The notes: a model not told the origin generated them from the letters alone. A stretch of DNA of 64,000 nucleotides from Pseudoalteromonas nigrifaciens (GCF_002221505.1 NZ_CP011036.1:2790001-2854000), one strand, 5' to 3'; positions 26,731 to 35,884 are shown, numbered from the stretch's first letter. Program-made: numbers and translations.

Positions 26731-28686
26731 TTAAATAAGTGTTTCGAGCAAAGCTAAATTAATTGGTTTAAGCAGCACTTGCTCAATTTCAAGCTGTTTA
26801 ATTTTTACTGGATCAGGTTCCATACCACTAACAATAACGCGCTTTAATTTTGGATAATGTTGTTTTATATGGTTTGCTAAATCTAAACCACTGCCGTCGG
26901 GCAGGTTCATATCTAGCAGTACTTTATCGTAGTTAGCGTCTGCTTTAAGTATGGCTAAACAATGCTCATAACTGCTTGCTATTTGTGTTTCAACCCCTAA
27001 GCTTTCTAGTAAAAGTTGCGTTATTTGCGCCGCATCGGCGTCGTCTTCTACTAATAAAAAGCGGGTATTACTATGGGTAACTTCGGGGGGAATTAATACA
27101 TCTGCTGTTTTATTATTTTTACTAAGCGTATCTTGTAAGCACTGATACAGTAAGTTGGAATCGACTGGTTTTGCTATCACATTATTAAACCCTAATGCCG
27201 ATAACTCATTATGAATGCCTTTCATAGTTGCTGCCGTTAAGGCAATAATTGCGCCTTCAAAGCCAATTTTTCTAAGCTCTATGGTGGCTTCTTTTCCGCC
27301 CATAATTGGCATATGTATATCCATAAAAATAGCGTCGTAGTCTATTCCTTGTTGCTGGGCATTACGTACTTTTTCAAGCGCTTGCTTACCGTGCTCAGCG
27401 TAATCTACTTTTGCTCCTGCAGAAGTGATCATGTGGCCAACTAAAACGCGTAAATCACGTAAATCATCAACCACTAATACCCTACCATTAACTTTACATG
27501 GTGCATATTTTTGCTGCATATTAGGGGTTAAGTCGAGCCTTAATATGCTACGCTCTACATTTTTAATATTGCCCGGATAGAGCGAAATAATAAATTTAGA
27601 GCCTTTGCCTATTGCTGAATCTAAGGCTATTGAGCCCTGCATTCTGTTAAGTAGCTCAGTACAAATAGCAAGTCCTAAACCTGCACCGCCCACTGCACGC
27701 GACTCAACATCGGCTATTTGTTCAAACGGTTTAAATATAAGCGCTTGTTTTTCGGGGGCAATGCCCATGCCCGAGTCTTCAATACTAAAAAATAGCATTT
27801 CACGGGCGCTAACAAACTCAGTCCAAGCACAAAGAGTTATTTCGCCTTGCTCGGTAAATTTAATTGCATTGTTGATAATGTTTATAAGTATTTGTCGAAG
27901 GCGAGTTGCGTCAATATTAACGATTAAAGGCAAGGGTTGCAGCGATTCAAAGCGTAATGACAAGCCCTTATCAAGCGCCGACACTCGCATTAAAGTAAAT
28001 ACGTCAGCCATTAAGCTATCAAGATTTACATCACTGCAATTAAGTTCAAGCTTATCGGCCGCTATTTTTGATAAATCGAGGACGTCATTAAGTAAGCTTA
28101 ATAAGTGTTTACCATTGCGATAAATTACACCTAGCTCGTTTTCGGCTTGTTTACTAAAGTCGCTTTGCATTAATAATTCGGTGTAACCTAAAACCGACGA
28201 CAGCGGGGTACGTAGTTCGTGGCTTAAGTGCGCTAAAAAGCGATCTTTCGAGCGGTTTTCGGCTTCGGCTTTTAATCGTTCGAGTCGCTCACCTTCAACA
28301 TCGCGACGGGCTAAAGCATAACGTATTGCGCGCGCAAAGCGGCTAGTGGTCATTTCACTTTTAACTAAATAGTCTACAGCGCCGGCATCAAGTGCAGCCG
28401 AATCTAACGCTTCATTAGATTGCCCTGTTAACATAATTATTGGGCCACTAAAGCCGTTTTTTATTGCTTGTTTTAATACACTTAAGCCATCTGAGGCACC
28501 TAAGCGATAATCTAGCAGACAAATGTCATGCTTATTCTCACTAAGTACTTTAACTGCTTGTTTAGGGTCGCTAACCCACTCAATCTCAAATGTATGGGAA
28601 CTGAGCTGCTCAAGATAATCGCTAGTAAGAATATAATCATCTTCATCATCTTCAACAAGTAGCAGCTTGGTTGCCTTAATAGACAT
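26731..28686 (-). CDS. Hybrid signalling protein: receiver - histidine kinase - receiver - receiver
   Basis: The 651-residue soluble protein has four parts: an N-terminal receiver (about 5-125, Asp59 in LLDYRLG), a HisKA domain with His156 in LSHELRTPLSSVLGY, a HATPase_c domain (about 265-375; DSGMGI and GLGLAI boxes), a second receiver (about 400-515; Asp in FMDIHMPIMGG) and a C-terminal receiver (about 540-651; Asp in LLDMNLPDGSG). All three receivers keep the phospho-acceptor. There is no membrane segment or sensory domain, so it is probably fed by other proteins through its first receiver. It is the fifth gene of the phosphorelay operon. Confidence 0.92.
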   Translation of the reverse strand: MSIKATKLLLVEDDEDDYILTSDYLEQLSSHTFEIEWVSDPKQAVKVLSENKHDICLLDYRLGASDGLSVLKQAIKNGFSGPIIMLTGQSNEALDSAALDAGAVDYLVKSEMTTSRFARAIRYALARRDVEGERLERLKAEAENRSKDRFLAHLSHELRTPLSSVLGYTELLMQSDFSKQAENELGVIYRNGKHLLSLLNDVLDLSKIAADKLELNCSDVNLDSLMADVFTLMRVSALDKGLSLRFESLQPLPLIVNIDATRLRQILINIINNAIKFTEQGEITLCAWTEFVSAREMLFFSIEDSGMGIAPEKQALIFKPFEQIADVESRAVGGAGLGLAICTELLNRMQGSIALDSAIGKGSKFIISLYPGNIKNVERSILRLDLTPNMQQKYAPCKVNGRVLVVDDLRDLRVLVGHMITSAGAKVDYAEHGKQALEKVRNAQQQGIDYDAIFMDIHMPIMGGKEATIELRKIGFEGAIIALTAATMKGIHNELSALGFNNVIAKPVDSNLLYQCLQDTLSKNNKTADVLIPPEVTHSNTRFLLVEDDADAAQITQLLLESLGVETQIASSYEHCLAILKADANYDKVLLDMNLPDGSGLDLANHIKQHYPKLKRVIVSGMEPDPVKIKQLEIEQVLLKPINLALLETLI

Positions 28687-28712
28687 GCAATCTCCCGTTT
28701 TAGTGGCTGTTT

Positions 28713-29174
28713 TTAATCATTATAAGTATTTGGTAACTCTACAAACTCAACCCAGTACTTACCGAGTGCTTTCATTAGTTCAACTAAACCATCAAAGGTA
28801 ACTGGCTTAGTTATATACGACGCAGCACCTAAGTCGTAGCCTTTAACCATATCTTCTTCTTGCTTTGAGGTAGTTAAAATAACAACAGGTATACCCTTTA
28901 AGCATGGGTTTGCTTTAATAGCTTGCAATGCCTCGCGGCCATCCATACGTGGCATATTTAAGTCTAATAAAATTAAACCTGGTCTGGGTGATGTATCTTT
29001 TTGCTCAAATTTACCTTTTCGCTCCAAGTACTCTAATAGCTCCACACCATCTTCAACAAAATGCAACTCGTTAAGTACACGGCTTTCGGTGAGGGCATCT
29101 TGAGTTAATAAACGATCATCTTCATCATCATCAGCCATTAAAATAGTGATTGGTTTTACTTTCGTAAGTGGCAT
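28713..29174 (-). CDS. Response regulator of the Rcp1-like single-domain type
   Basis: The 153-residue receiver has the acidic cluster ADDDEDDR, the phospho-acceptor Asp71 in LILLDLNMPRMDGREAL, the Thr in VILTTSKQEED and the Lys in SYITKPV. The sequence type is that of Rcp1, the partner of phytochrome-like kinases. Its start codon follows the stop of the CHASE3 kinase gene with no gap, which makes that kinase its likely partner. Confidence 0.9.
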   Translation of the reverse strand: MPLTKVKPITILMADDDEDDRLLTQDALTESRVLNELHFVEDGVELLEYLERKGKFEQKDTSPRPGLILLDLNMPRMDGREALQAIKANPCLKGIPVVILTTSKQEEDMVKGYDLGAASYITKPVTFDGLVELMKALGKYWVEFVELPNTYND

Positions 29175-30659
29175 TTAAGCCTCTCCTTGCAATGTGAAAA
29201 GCTCGCTTTCCACAGGTAGTTTTATTATGAAGCTTGCACCCTCACCCATGTTACTTTGTGCTGTTATAGTACCGCCATGACGCTCTACTATACGCCGACA
29301 AACAGATAAACCTATGCCGGTGCCTTTATATTGCGAGCGACCATGTAAACGCTGAAATGGAACAAATATTTTATCTGCATAATCTGGCGAAAAACCAATA
29401 CCGTTGTCTTTAACGGTAATTATTTGCCAACAAACTTCGGTATTATGCCCTTCACTAAACTCACTCGTTTTTATGTGTTCAATATTAATAACCGGTTCTT
29501 GTTTTGGATGTCTAAATTTAACCGCGTTTGAAATTAAGTTTAAAAATAACTGTTGCATCTGGCTTGGGTCGGCCTGAATTATTGGCATATCGCCCACATT
29601 AACCTGTGCATTAGACTCTTTAATAGCAATTTCTAAATCACTTAAAATATCATTTAATACATTATTTAAATCGGTATCAACAAAGTTTTTTCCACGGGTG
29701 GTAATACGCGAAAACTCTAATAAATCATTAATTAAATTAGACATGCGTTGCGCTGCATTTTTCATGCGCGCTATATAGTCCATGCCTTTTTCACCTAGCT
29801 CATCTTTAAACATAGTTTCGAGACGATCACTAAATGCTTGAATTTTACGCAGTGGCTCTTGCAAGTCATGGCTTGCTACAAAGGCAAACTCTTCTAGCTC
29901 GCGGTTACTGCGACTCAACTCATCTGAATAAAGCGTTAGCTCTTGAGTTCGCTCTGTCACTTTGTTAGCTAGCGTTTCGTTTTGTTTTTCAAGCTCTGCA
30001 CGATACTGCGCAGCATTTCTTAAATTTAACCGTGTAAGTACAAACATGCCTATAATTAGCAAACCGCTAGTGACTGCGGTAATAACAAAGGTAATTTTAG
30101 CTTCATTTTTTATTTTTGCTAACTTAGAAAAATGGCTAACTTTAAACAGCATTTCTCGATCTTGAATTTCATTTACCGCTAAGCGAATTTTTTTATACAG
30201 CTCTCGTCCTTTATCTGTGTTTACTAAATACAGCGCACTGCGCTCTTTATTATTTTGCGCTAAGTTAACGGTCTTTTTTAATTCAATTTCCTTTTGATCC
30301 ACTAACGACAATAACAGTGCAATACGCTCTGCCTGGCCATTAATTTCTGAACTTAATGATTTTACATGCTCAGTTTGTGACTCAAGCTGCTCAAGTGCAT
30401 CATAATAAGGAACTAAATAATCACTTTTTTCTGTAAGTAAATAACCTCGCTGACCCGACTCGGCCTGCACAACTGACAAATGTAACTTTTCGATAGCGCT
30501 AGTGAGCATACTGGTATTGTCTAAACTATTTTGCGTTTGGCTTAATCCTTGTATGGTATTTACTGCCAAAAATGCATTACCAATAATAATAGATAACACC
30601 ACAACAATAAATGTTGCCCAAATGACATTAGCTTTACTTGGTTCTTTTTGCGTACTCAT
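29175..30659 (-). CDS. Membrane sensor histidine kinase with CHASE3 domain
   Basis: The 494-residue kinase has TM1 (about 12-33), a periplasmic CHASE3 domain (about 38-180; LHLSVVQAESGQRGYLLT is characteristic), TM2 (about 188-209), a coiled coil (about 215-255), HisKA with His264 in FVASHDLQEPLRKIQAF, and HATPase_c with NAVKF, DNGIGF and GTGIGLS. The phytochrome-type SHDLQEPL H-box matches kinases that pair with Rcp1-like receivers, and such a receiver is encoded directly downstream. The ligand of CHASE3 domains is not known. Confidence 0.92.
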   Translation of the reverse strand: MSTQKEPSKANVIWATFIVVVLSIIIGNAFLAVNTIQGLSQTQNSLDNTSMLTSAIEKLHLSVVQAESGQRGYLLTEKSDYLVPYYDALEQLESQTEHVKSLSSEINGQAERIALLLSLVDQKEIELKKTVNLAQNNKERSALYLVNTDKGRELYKKIRLAVNEIQDREMLFKVSHFSKLAKIKNEAKITFVITAVTSGLLIIGMFVLTRLNLRNAAQYRAELEKQNETLANKVTERTQELTLYSDELSRSNRELEEFAFVASHDLQEPLRKIQAFSDRLETMFKDELGEKGMDYIARMKNAAQRMSNLINDLLEFSRITTRGKNFVDTDLNNVLNDILSDLEIAIKESNAQVNVGDMPIIQADPSQMQQLFLNLISNAVKFRHPKQEPVINIEHIKTSEFSEGHNTEVCWQIITVKDNGIGFSPDYADKIFVPFQRLHGRSQYKGTGIGLSVCRRIVERHGGTITAQSNMGEGASFIIKLPVESELFTLQGEA

Positions 30660-30685
30660 TTAGCATCCTAATTCAAAGAGATAAA

Positions 30686-30892
30686 TTATTGCGAGTCTGT
30701 AATTGTTTGTAAGCTTTCGCTGCACTGCTGGCAGTTAGCAATAATTTTATTTAGCGCATCGAGTGCTTTCTCTTTGGGCATATCGTTTTCTAGCACCAGC
30801 TTTATCAGCTCCGCATTCATCGAAATTCGATTAAGTGGCGCTCTCGCATCGTGTACTAACTCATTCAGAGGTTTTTTACTGTGATTGCTCAT
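30686..30892 (-). CDS. Stand-alone DHp (HisKA-like) phosphotransfer protein, 68 residues
   Basis: The gene starts at the ATG at 30890-30892, with GAGG seven bases upstream; a TTG four codons earlier is less likely. The protein is essentially one histidine-kinase dimerisation and phosphotransfer hairpin: helix 1 (about 9-35) carries the H-box HDARAPLNRISMNAEL with His14, Asp15, Arg17 and Pro19 in the positions of a kinase H-box, and helix 2 (about 42-65) follows. There is no ATP-binding domain, receiver or membrane segment. It lies 15 bp after the sigma-54 activator and 26 bp before the CHASE3 kinase. I infer a phosphotransfer or phosphatase-like role. Confidence 0.75.
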   Translation of the reverse strand: MSNHSKKPLNELVHDARAPLNRISMNAELIKLVLENDMPKEKALDALNKIIANCQQCSESLQTITDSQ

Positions 30893-30907
30893 TGTTTTCC
30901 TCAAATT

Positions 30908-32248
30908 TTATTTATATTCGCCAATGCCACCATAAGCATTAAGGCGGTTATAAAGTGTTTTAGTACTAATACCCAGCATTTGTGCAGCCAGTGTTTTATT
31001 ACCTTGTACCTTATCGAGCGTGGCATGAATAAGTTCTTTTTCTACTTCTTCAATGGTTTGTCCTGCCGACACTTGCTTGTCGTTAACTTGGCTATTCACT
31101 TTTGAAAATGGCGACTCTAAATTATCGGGTAAGGTAATATCACTGGTTTGTGGATCGCTCATAATAAACGCACGATGTATGGCATGGCGCAGTTCGCGCA
31201 CGTTACCAGGCCAGTCATAGCTTTGTAGCTCTTTTAACTGGTCGTTATTCCAGTTAAATGCGGTGCCATTTTCATCATTTAATTGCTCTAAAAAGGCGTT
31301 TGCTAATAGTGGAATATCTTCTTTACGATCGCGCAGTGCGGGTATATCTATAGGAAACACTGCCAATCTAAAATAAATATCTTCACGAATAATATTATTT
31401 TGCGCTAAATCGGTAAGTGAACGGTTAGTGGCGGAAATAACTCGGCAATTTGTAGGTATTTCGCGGTTTCCGCCAACACGTGTTACTTTTTTTGTTTCTA
31501 GCACGCGCAGTAAGTTAGGTTGCATACCAATTGGCATTTCGGTTACTTCGTCTAAAAATAACGTGCCGTCATTTGCTTGTTCAAACACGCCTTCTTTACG
31601 TGCAATAGCACCGGTAAATGCGCCTTTTTCATGGCCAAACAGCTCACTACTAATTAACTCTTTTGAAAAACCACCACAGTTACTTGCCACCAGCGGTCCT
31701 TCACATTCGCTGGCATTATGAATGGCCTGAGCAACCACTTCTTTACCCGCACCACTTTCGCCCATAAGCATTACGTTGGCGTGGGTTTTAGCCACTCGCT
31801 CTATCATGGTGTACAGCTTATGCATTGCTGTAGACTCGCCTATTAGCGTACCAAAGTGGCGGGTTATAGCTGATGATTTCGTTTTTTTAATGGTTTTTTT
31901 CGGGCCATTTAACACCCTTTCAAGATCTTCACGCTGCAATGGCTTTAATAAATGCGCAACATTAGGTTCGCACATGTCGGCTAAAATCCCCTTTACCGAA
32001 GGGTGCCCAGATATTAGAGTTATTTTAGGTGAATGGCCTATCATTTTTAAATGATCAAGTAGGTGTAAGCCGCTACCGTCGGGGAGCATAAAGTCGAGCA
32101 GTATGTGATCAAAACTATTGTTTTCTAGCCACTGATGGGCTTCTTTTAAACTGGTTGCTGTACTTATGTTATGGCCGAGGAATTCGACTATATGACAAAC
32201 TACGTCACTAAACTCAACGTCATCGTCCACTAATAGTATATTTAACAT
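30908..32248 (-). CDS. NtrC-family sigma-54-dependent response regulator
   Basis: The 446-residue activator has a receiver (1-115; Asp52 in ILLDFMLPDGSG), an AAA+ domain with Walker A GESGAGKE (163-170), the sigma-54-contacting GAFTGA loop (209-214), Walker B GTLFLDE, and a C-terminal Fis-type HTH (about 405-440; NKTLAAQMLGISTKTLYNRL). All parts needed to activate sigma-54 promoters are present. It is the first gene of the phosphorelay operon. Its regulon is unknown, but a near-consensus sigma-54 promoter lies about 2.1 kb away in front of the aldehyde dehydrogenase gene. Confidence 0.94.
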   Translation of the reverse strand: MLNILLVDDDVEFSDVVCHIVEFLGHNISTATSLKEAHQWLENNSFDHILLDFMLPDGSGLHLLDHLKMIGHSPKITLISGHPSVKGILADMCEPNVAHLLKPLQREDLERVLNGPKKTIKKTKSSAITRHFGTLIGESTAMHKLYTMIERVAKTHANVMLMGESGAGKEVVAQAIHNASECEGPLVASNCGGFSKELISSELFGHEKGAFTGAIARKEGVFEQANDGTLFLDEVTEMPIGMQPNLLRVLETKKVTRVGGNREIPTNCRVISATNRSLTDLAQNNIIREDIYFRLAVFPIDIPALRDRKEDIPLLANAFLEQLNDENGTAFNWNNDQLKELQSYDWPGNVRELRHAIHRAFIMSDPQTSDITLPDNLESPFSKVNSQVNDKQVSAGQTIEEVEKELIHATLDKVQGNKTLAAQMLGISTKTLYNRLNAYGGIGEYK

Positions 32249-32477
32249 GATTAATCCCTATGCTTTTTTATTATTCTACTTGGCCTTAGCACTAAAAGAA
32301 AGACGCGCTATTTGTCGCTTAAATTACAAAGCTTTAACTATTTAGTTAAATTTTCATAAAAGAGTATTTTAAGCATACTTGATGTACTTAAACTTAAAAA
32401 ACACTCACTTTATATACTATTTAACAAAAACCTAAAATAAATAACTGATATAATTTAACTTTATTACAGGAGAGCCA

Positions 32478-32990
32478 ATGCGCCAATTAAAAACCCTCAT
32501 TCATCCAAGTATTAATATTGAGCAAGGCAGTCAATTCACACGTATTACCGCCCGCGCTATTGCCATGCATAAACAGCATATTTTATTAATGTATACAAAA
32601 AGATATGATGACTTTAGTTTACCTGGTGGTGGTGTTGATGAGCACGAAAGTATAGAGCAAGGGTTAATACGAGAGTTGCAAGAGGAAACCGGCGCACAAA
32701 ATATAATAATAAAGAAAGAGTTCGGCCTGTATGAAGAATACCGCCCTTGGTACAAAGACGACTTTGACATTATTCATATAAAATCTTATTGCTATGTATG
32801 TAATATTGACCAAAAGTTAGGCCAAGCACAGCTTGAACACTACGAGCAACAAAATGGTATGGTTGCCAAGTGGGTAGATATAAATGAAGCAATTGAGCAT
32901 AACGAGCGAACACTTGCCACCAGCGATAAGCAGGGGCTGTCGATTATTCGCGAAACCTATTTACTCAAAGAAATAGCTAAACAGTTATAG
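32478..32990 (+). CDS. Nudix hydrolase
   Basis: Nudix enzymes hydrolyse nucleoside diphosphate derivatives. The 170-residue protein has a complete Nudix box, GGGVDEHESIEQGLIRELQEETG, with all the metal-binding glutamates. An AGGAG ribosome binding site precedes the ATG. The substrate cannot be told from sequence. It stands alone between oppositely oriented genes. Confidence 0.9.
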   Translation: MRQLKTLIHPSINIEQGSQFTRITARAIAMHKQHILLMYTKRYDDFSLPGGGVDEHESIEQGLIRELQEETGAQNIIIKKEFGLYEEYRPWYKDDFDIIHIKSYCYVCNIDQKLGQAQLEHYEQQNGMVAKWVDINEAIEHNERTLATSDKQGLSIIRETYLLKEIAKQL

Positions 32991-33024
32991 CCTGTAATTA
33001 GCTTTACTTACACCTGAGTAAAGC

Positions 33025-33522
33025 TCAACAAGGTATTTTTTTTGTGCTATAAAAACGATACAAGCCAACTAAATTACTGCTTAAAAATAAGCTTTCCATA
33101 ACAATAGCGACCGGTGAGCCTGCAAAAACGTTATGGCTTATCCAAAATAAAGTACCTACAACCATACATAAACGCATATGTAAGTCGTGCTTTTGAAACG
33201 ATGCAAACGTTTGAATTAACGTCGCAATAAGTGCCAGTGCGCTAAACCAATCTTGCCAAGTAAAATAAACAGCCACGCAACACAGCAGCATAAAAGCATA
33301 CATTGCCCACGTTTTACGTGCATAAATGCAGTAAAAATACCTAAAGGCGGCAATTAACATTAAGCAACCTGCGCTATTGTGCCCCAACATAAAAAAGTGC
33401 ACTGCAGTCAGCAATACCGACATAAATAAGCAGGTTAAAATTAACGAACGCGACTTAAACTGAAACGAAGCAAGGTCAAGTAATGTTGCTATAGCAACTA
33501 ACGACTGAGCAATTAAAAACAT
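33025..33522 (-). CDS. YgjV-type inner membrane protein
   Basis: The 165-residue protein has about five to six hydrophobic helices and matches the small bacterial inner-membrane YgjV family (FWISHNVFAGSPVAIVMESLFLSSN near the C-terminus is typical). Its function is unknown. It lies 48 bp downstream of a Crp-like regulator gene on the same strand and may be co-transcribed with it. Confidence 0.75.
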   Translation of the reverse strand: MFLIAQSLVAIATLLDLASFQFKSRSLILTCLFMSVLLTAVHFFMLGHNSAGCLMLIAAFRYFYCIYARKTWAMYAFMLLCCVAVYFTWQDWFSALALIATLIQTFASFQKHDLHMRLCMVVGTLFWISHNVFAGSPVAIVMESLFLSSNLVGLYRFYSTKKIPC

Positions 33523-33570
33523 AGTGACTCCTTAAAACAGCAAGTCTAACTAGCTTTAGCGTTATTACTC

Positions 33571-34137
33571 TTAACTTAAGTTAAGTCGTTTACGAATTCT
33601 TGATAAAGAAATTGCCGAAATACCAATATACATAGCCACTTGAGTTAAACTTAGCTGCGCCAACCAATGGGGCTTTTCGGCTAATAAATAACGGTAGCGT
33701 TGCTCGGGTGTATTAAGCAATAAAAATGCTTCTTTGGCCTCTTTAAATATAAGCTGCTGCGCAATAAGTTGTTGCTTAATTATTTGCCATTCGGGTTGAT
33801 TAAATACATTCAATGGGACGCTAATAACGCTTACCCTATTAATTACTTTTAGTTGATAAAACGCTTCGGTATTCGTTAGCCAGTTTCCATAAAGTAGCGC
33901 AAACTCATCTTTAAAGTAAAACTCCTTACACCTTTGCCCGCCCTGTGCATCATCATGTATTGCACCTAACACCCCATCAAGAATTAAATAGCCATAACGC
34001 TGCTTTTGCCCTTGTTGTAACAATACGGTATCGCGCGCTATATGCTTAATTGGGTATTGCGCTGCAAGTTGCAGTTTTAAATTTGCAGCAAGTTCTTGAT
34101 AGCTATCGCCTAGCGGCAAGATTGAAATTTCATTCAT
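33571..34137 (-). CDS. Crp/Fnr-family transcriptional regulator
   Basis: The 188-residue protein has an N-terminal cyclic-nucleotide-binding-like beta-roll (about 25-115; LLQQGQKQRYGYLILDGVLGA) and a short C-terminal HTH (about 158-186; SLTQVAMYIGISAISLSRIRKRL). It lacks the Fnr cysteine cluster and the RxS cAMP-binding signature of Crp, so the effector is unknown. It is divergent from the aldehyde dehydrogenase gene, with 286 bp between them, and is a candidate regulator of it. Confidence 0.82.
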   Translation of the reverse strand: MNEISILPLGDSYQELAANLKLQLAAQYPIKHIARDTVLLQQGQKQRYGYLILDGVLGAIHDDAQGGQRCKEFYFKDEFALLYGNWLTNTEAFYQLKVINRVSVISVPLNVFNQPEWQIIKQQLIAQQLIFKEAKEAFLLLNTPEQRYRYLLAEKPHWLAQLSLTQVAMYIGISAISLSRIRKRLNLS

Positions 34138-34372
34138 TTATATTAACCATTTTTTGATGAGGGTTTACTGGCTCTAACTTGCAAGCTAATAATAAAAAGC
34201 TAAGCCTAAAAACACGTAAATTACTTTAATTTTCTTGTAAATTTTGCAGCTACTTGCATTGTTTACAAAATATAACAGATAAATAAACTATAAAAATATT
34301 AAATTCATATTATAAAAAACATTAAATTTATTAATAACATAAACTTATAAATAAACTCGAATAGAACCTTAA

Positions 34373-34389
34373 CTGGCATTACCTTTGCA
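34373..34389 (+). promoter_or_regulatory. Sigma-54 (-24/-12) promoter of the aldehyde dehydrogenase gene
   Basis: CTGGCATTACCTTTGCA has GG and GC separated by exactly 10 nt and differs from the YTGGCAYR-N4-TTGCW consensus at one position. Transcription would start near 34400, leaving a leader of about 24 nt that contains the GAGGAG ribosome binding site. An inverted repeat TTGTAAA (34235-34241)/TTTACAA (34262-34268) lies about 105-140 bp upstream, a suitable distance for an activator site. Confidence 0.72.
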
Positions 34390-34423
34390 CTTCTCAGTAC
34401 AGACAAACATAGAGGAGATTACA

Positions 34424-35803
34424 ATGAGCAACACAGTTAATACGATCAATCCAACAACTGAGCAAATCATTAATACCTATACGCTGCTGTCGCAACAGCA
34501 AGCTGAGCAGGTAATCGAAAAATCTCATCAAACCTATTTACAGTGGCGCTTAGTGTCAGTGACCGAACGTGCAAAACACTTAAACAAATTAGCTTCATTA
34601 TTCGAAGAGCAAAAAGATGCCATAGCCAAGCTTATGACCGAAGAAATGGGTAAAGTATACGCCCAAGGTTTGCAAGAAGTTGAACTGTGCGCAGGCATTT
34701 GTCGTTACAGTGCCGAGCACGGCCCTAAAATTCTTGCTGATGAAGAACGTGACATGGACGGCGGTCGCGCAATTGTTAGCTATCAGCCTACGGGTGTACT
34801 ACTTGGCATTCAGCCTTGGAACTTTCCGCTTTACCAGGTAATTCGTTACAGCGCCGCTAATATTATGGCCGGTAACACCACAGTGTTAAAGCATGCCAGT
34901 AATGTATTTGGTATGGCCGAAAAAATTGAAACCTTGTTTAAACAAGCCGGATTTCCTGAGCACTGCTTTAGTAACCTACTTATTGATGGCAAAACAGCCA
35001 GCGCACTCATAGCGCATAAAGCGATTAGCGGCGTTACCTTTACCGGTAGCGATAGCACAGGTAAAAAAGTGGCCGAGCAAGCGGGTAAATACGTTAAAAA
35101 AACCGTACTAGAGCTTGGTAGTAACGACGCATTTTTAGTACTTGATGACGCCGATTTAGAACTTGCCGTAAAAACTTGTGTAGCAGGACGTATGGTCAAC
35201 AACGGCGAAACGTGTGTTTCGGCAAAACGTTTTGTAGTGGTTGAATCTCTGTATGATGACTTTAAAGCGAAAGTAAAACAGCAGTTTGAAGCCATGAAAA
35301 TGGGCGACCCAATGGCCGACGGCACTGATTTAGGCCCAATGGCACGTAAAGATTTACGCGACGGTATTCACGAGCAAGTAATGCAATCGGTTAAAGCGGG
35401 AGCAAACATAGTCACCGGTGGTGAAATACCAGAGCAAACCGGCTTTTACTACCCTCCTACGCTACTTGATAATTTAGCGCCAGGCATGCCAGCATACGAC
35501 GACGAATTATTTGGCCCTGTTGCCTCGCTTATAAAAGCGAAAGACAACAACGATGCAATGAAAATTGCTAACTCGTCTCGCTATGGTTTAGGTGGCGGCA
35601 TTTTCTCAAAAGACGAGAAAAAAGCCATTGAGCTGGCTAAAAAGCACTTCGACACCGGCATGATCAACATAAACGGCTACGGTTTAGCGCAACCAAACTT
35701 ACCATTTGGTGGAGTTAAAGAAAGTGGCTACGGTCGAGAGCACGGCGGCTTTGGCATGCGCGAATTTGTGAACGTTAAAAGCATCATGATCCACAGCTCA
35801 TAA
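34424..35803 (+). CDS. NAD(P)-dependent succinate-semialdehyde dehydrogenase-type aldehyde dehydrogenase
   Basis: The 459-residue enzyme has the catalytic Cys264 in NNGETCVSAKRF, the general base Glu230 in VLELGSNDAF and the cofactor motif FTGSDSTGKKVAEQAG. The length and motifs match the Sad/GabD-like branch that oxidises succinate semialdehyde to succinate; the exact aldehyde is inferred. I start at the ATG at 34424, preceded by GAGGAG, rather than a TTG 13 codons upstream that lies inside the promoter. A strong terminator follows, so the gene is monocistronic. Confidence 0.88.
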   Translation: MSNTVNTINPTTEQIINTYTLLSQQQAEQVIEKSHQTYLQWRLVSVTERAKHLNKLASLFEEQKDAIAKLMTEEMGKVYAQGLQEVELCAGICRYSAEHGPKILADEERDMDGGRAIVSYQPTGVLLGIQPWNFPLYQVIRYSAANIMAGNTTVLKHASNVFGMAEKIETLFKQAGFPEHCFSNLLIDGKTASALIAHKAISGVTFTGSDSTGKKVAEQAGKYVKKTVLELGSNDAFLVLDDADLELAVKTCVAGRMVNNGETCVSAKRFVVVESLYDDFKAKVKQQFEAMKMGDPMADGTDLGPMARKDLRDGIHEQVMQSVKAGANIVTGGEIPEQTGFYYPPTLLDNLAPGMPAYDDELFGPVASLIKAKDNNDAMKIANSSRYGLGGGIFSKDEKKAIELAKKHFDTGMININGYGLAQPNLPFGGVKESGYGREHGGFGMREFVNVKSIMIHSS

Positions 35804-35852
35804 ACTTACTATAAAGTACGAGTACTAAACACTCGTTACTAGAAAGTAAAAT

Positions 35853-35884
35853 AAAACACCGCGCTAATTCAGCGCGGTGTTTTT
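35853..35884 (+). terminator. Intrinsic terminator of the aldehyde dehydrogenase gene
   Basis: A 13-bp AAAACACCGCGCT/AGCGCGGTGTTTT stem with a 5-nt loop is followed by T residues. Confidence 0.93.

Noticed and set aside
27605..28123. 172-codon open frame on the plus strand opposite the hybrid kinase.
   Set aside because: Antisense of the HisKA/HATPase coding region, low-complexity composition, no family resemblance.
33000..33025. Hairpin AGCTTTACT/AGTAAAGCT after the Nudix gene as a terminator.
   Set aside because: The T run lies about 10 nt beyond the stem, and the stem overlaps the stop codon of the convergent gene.
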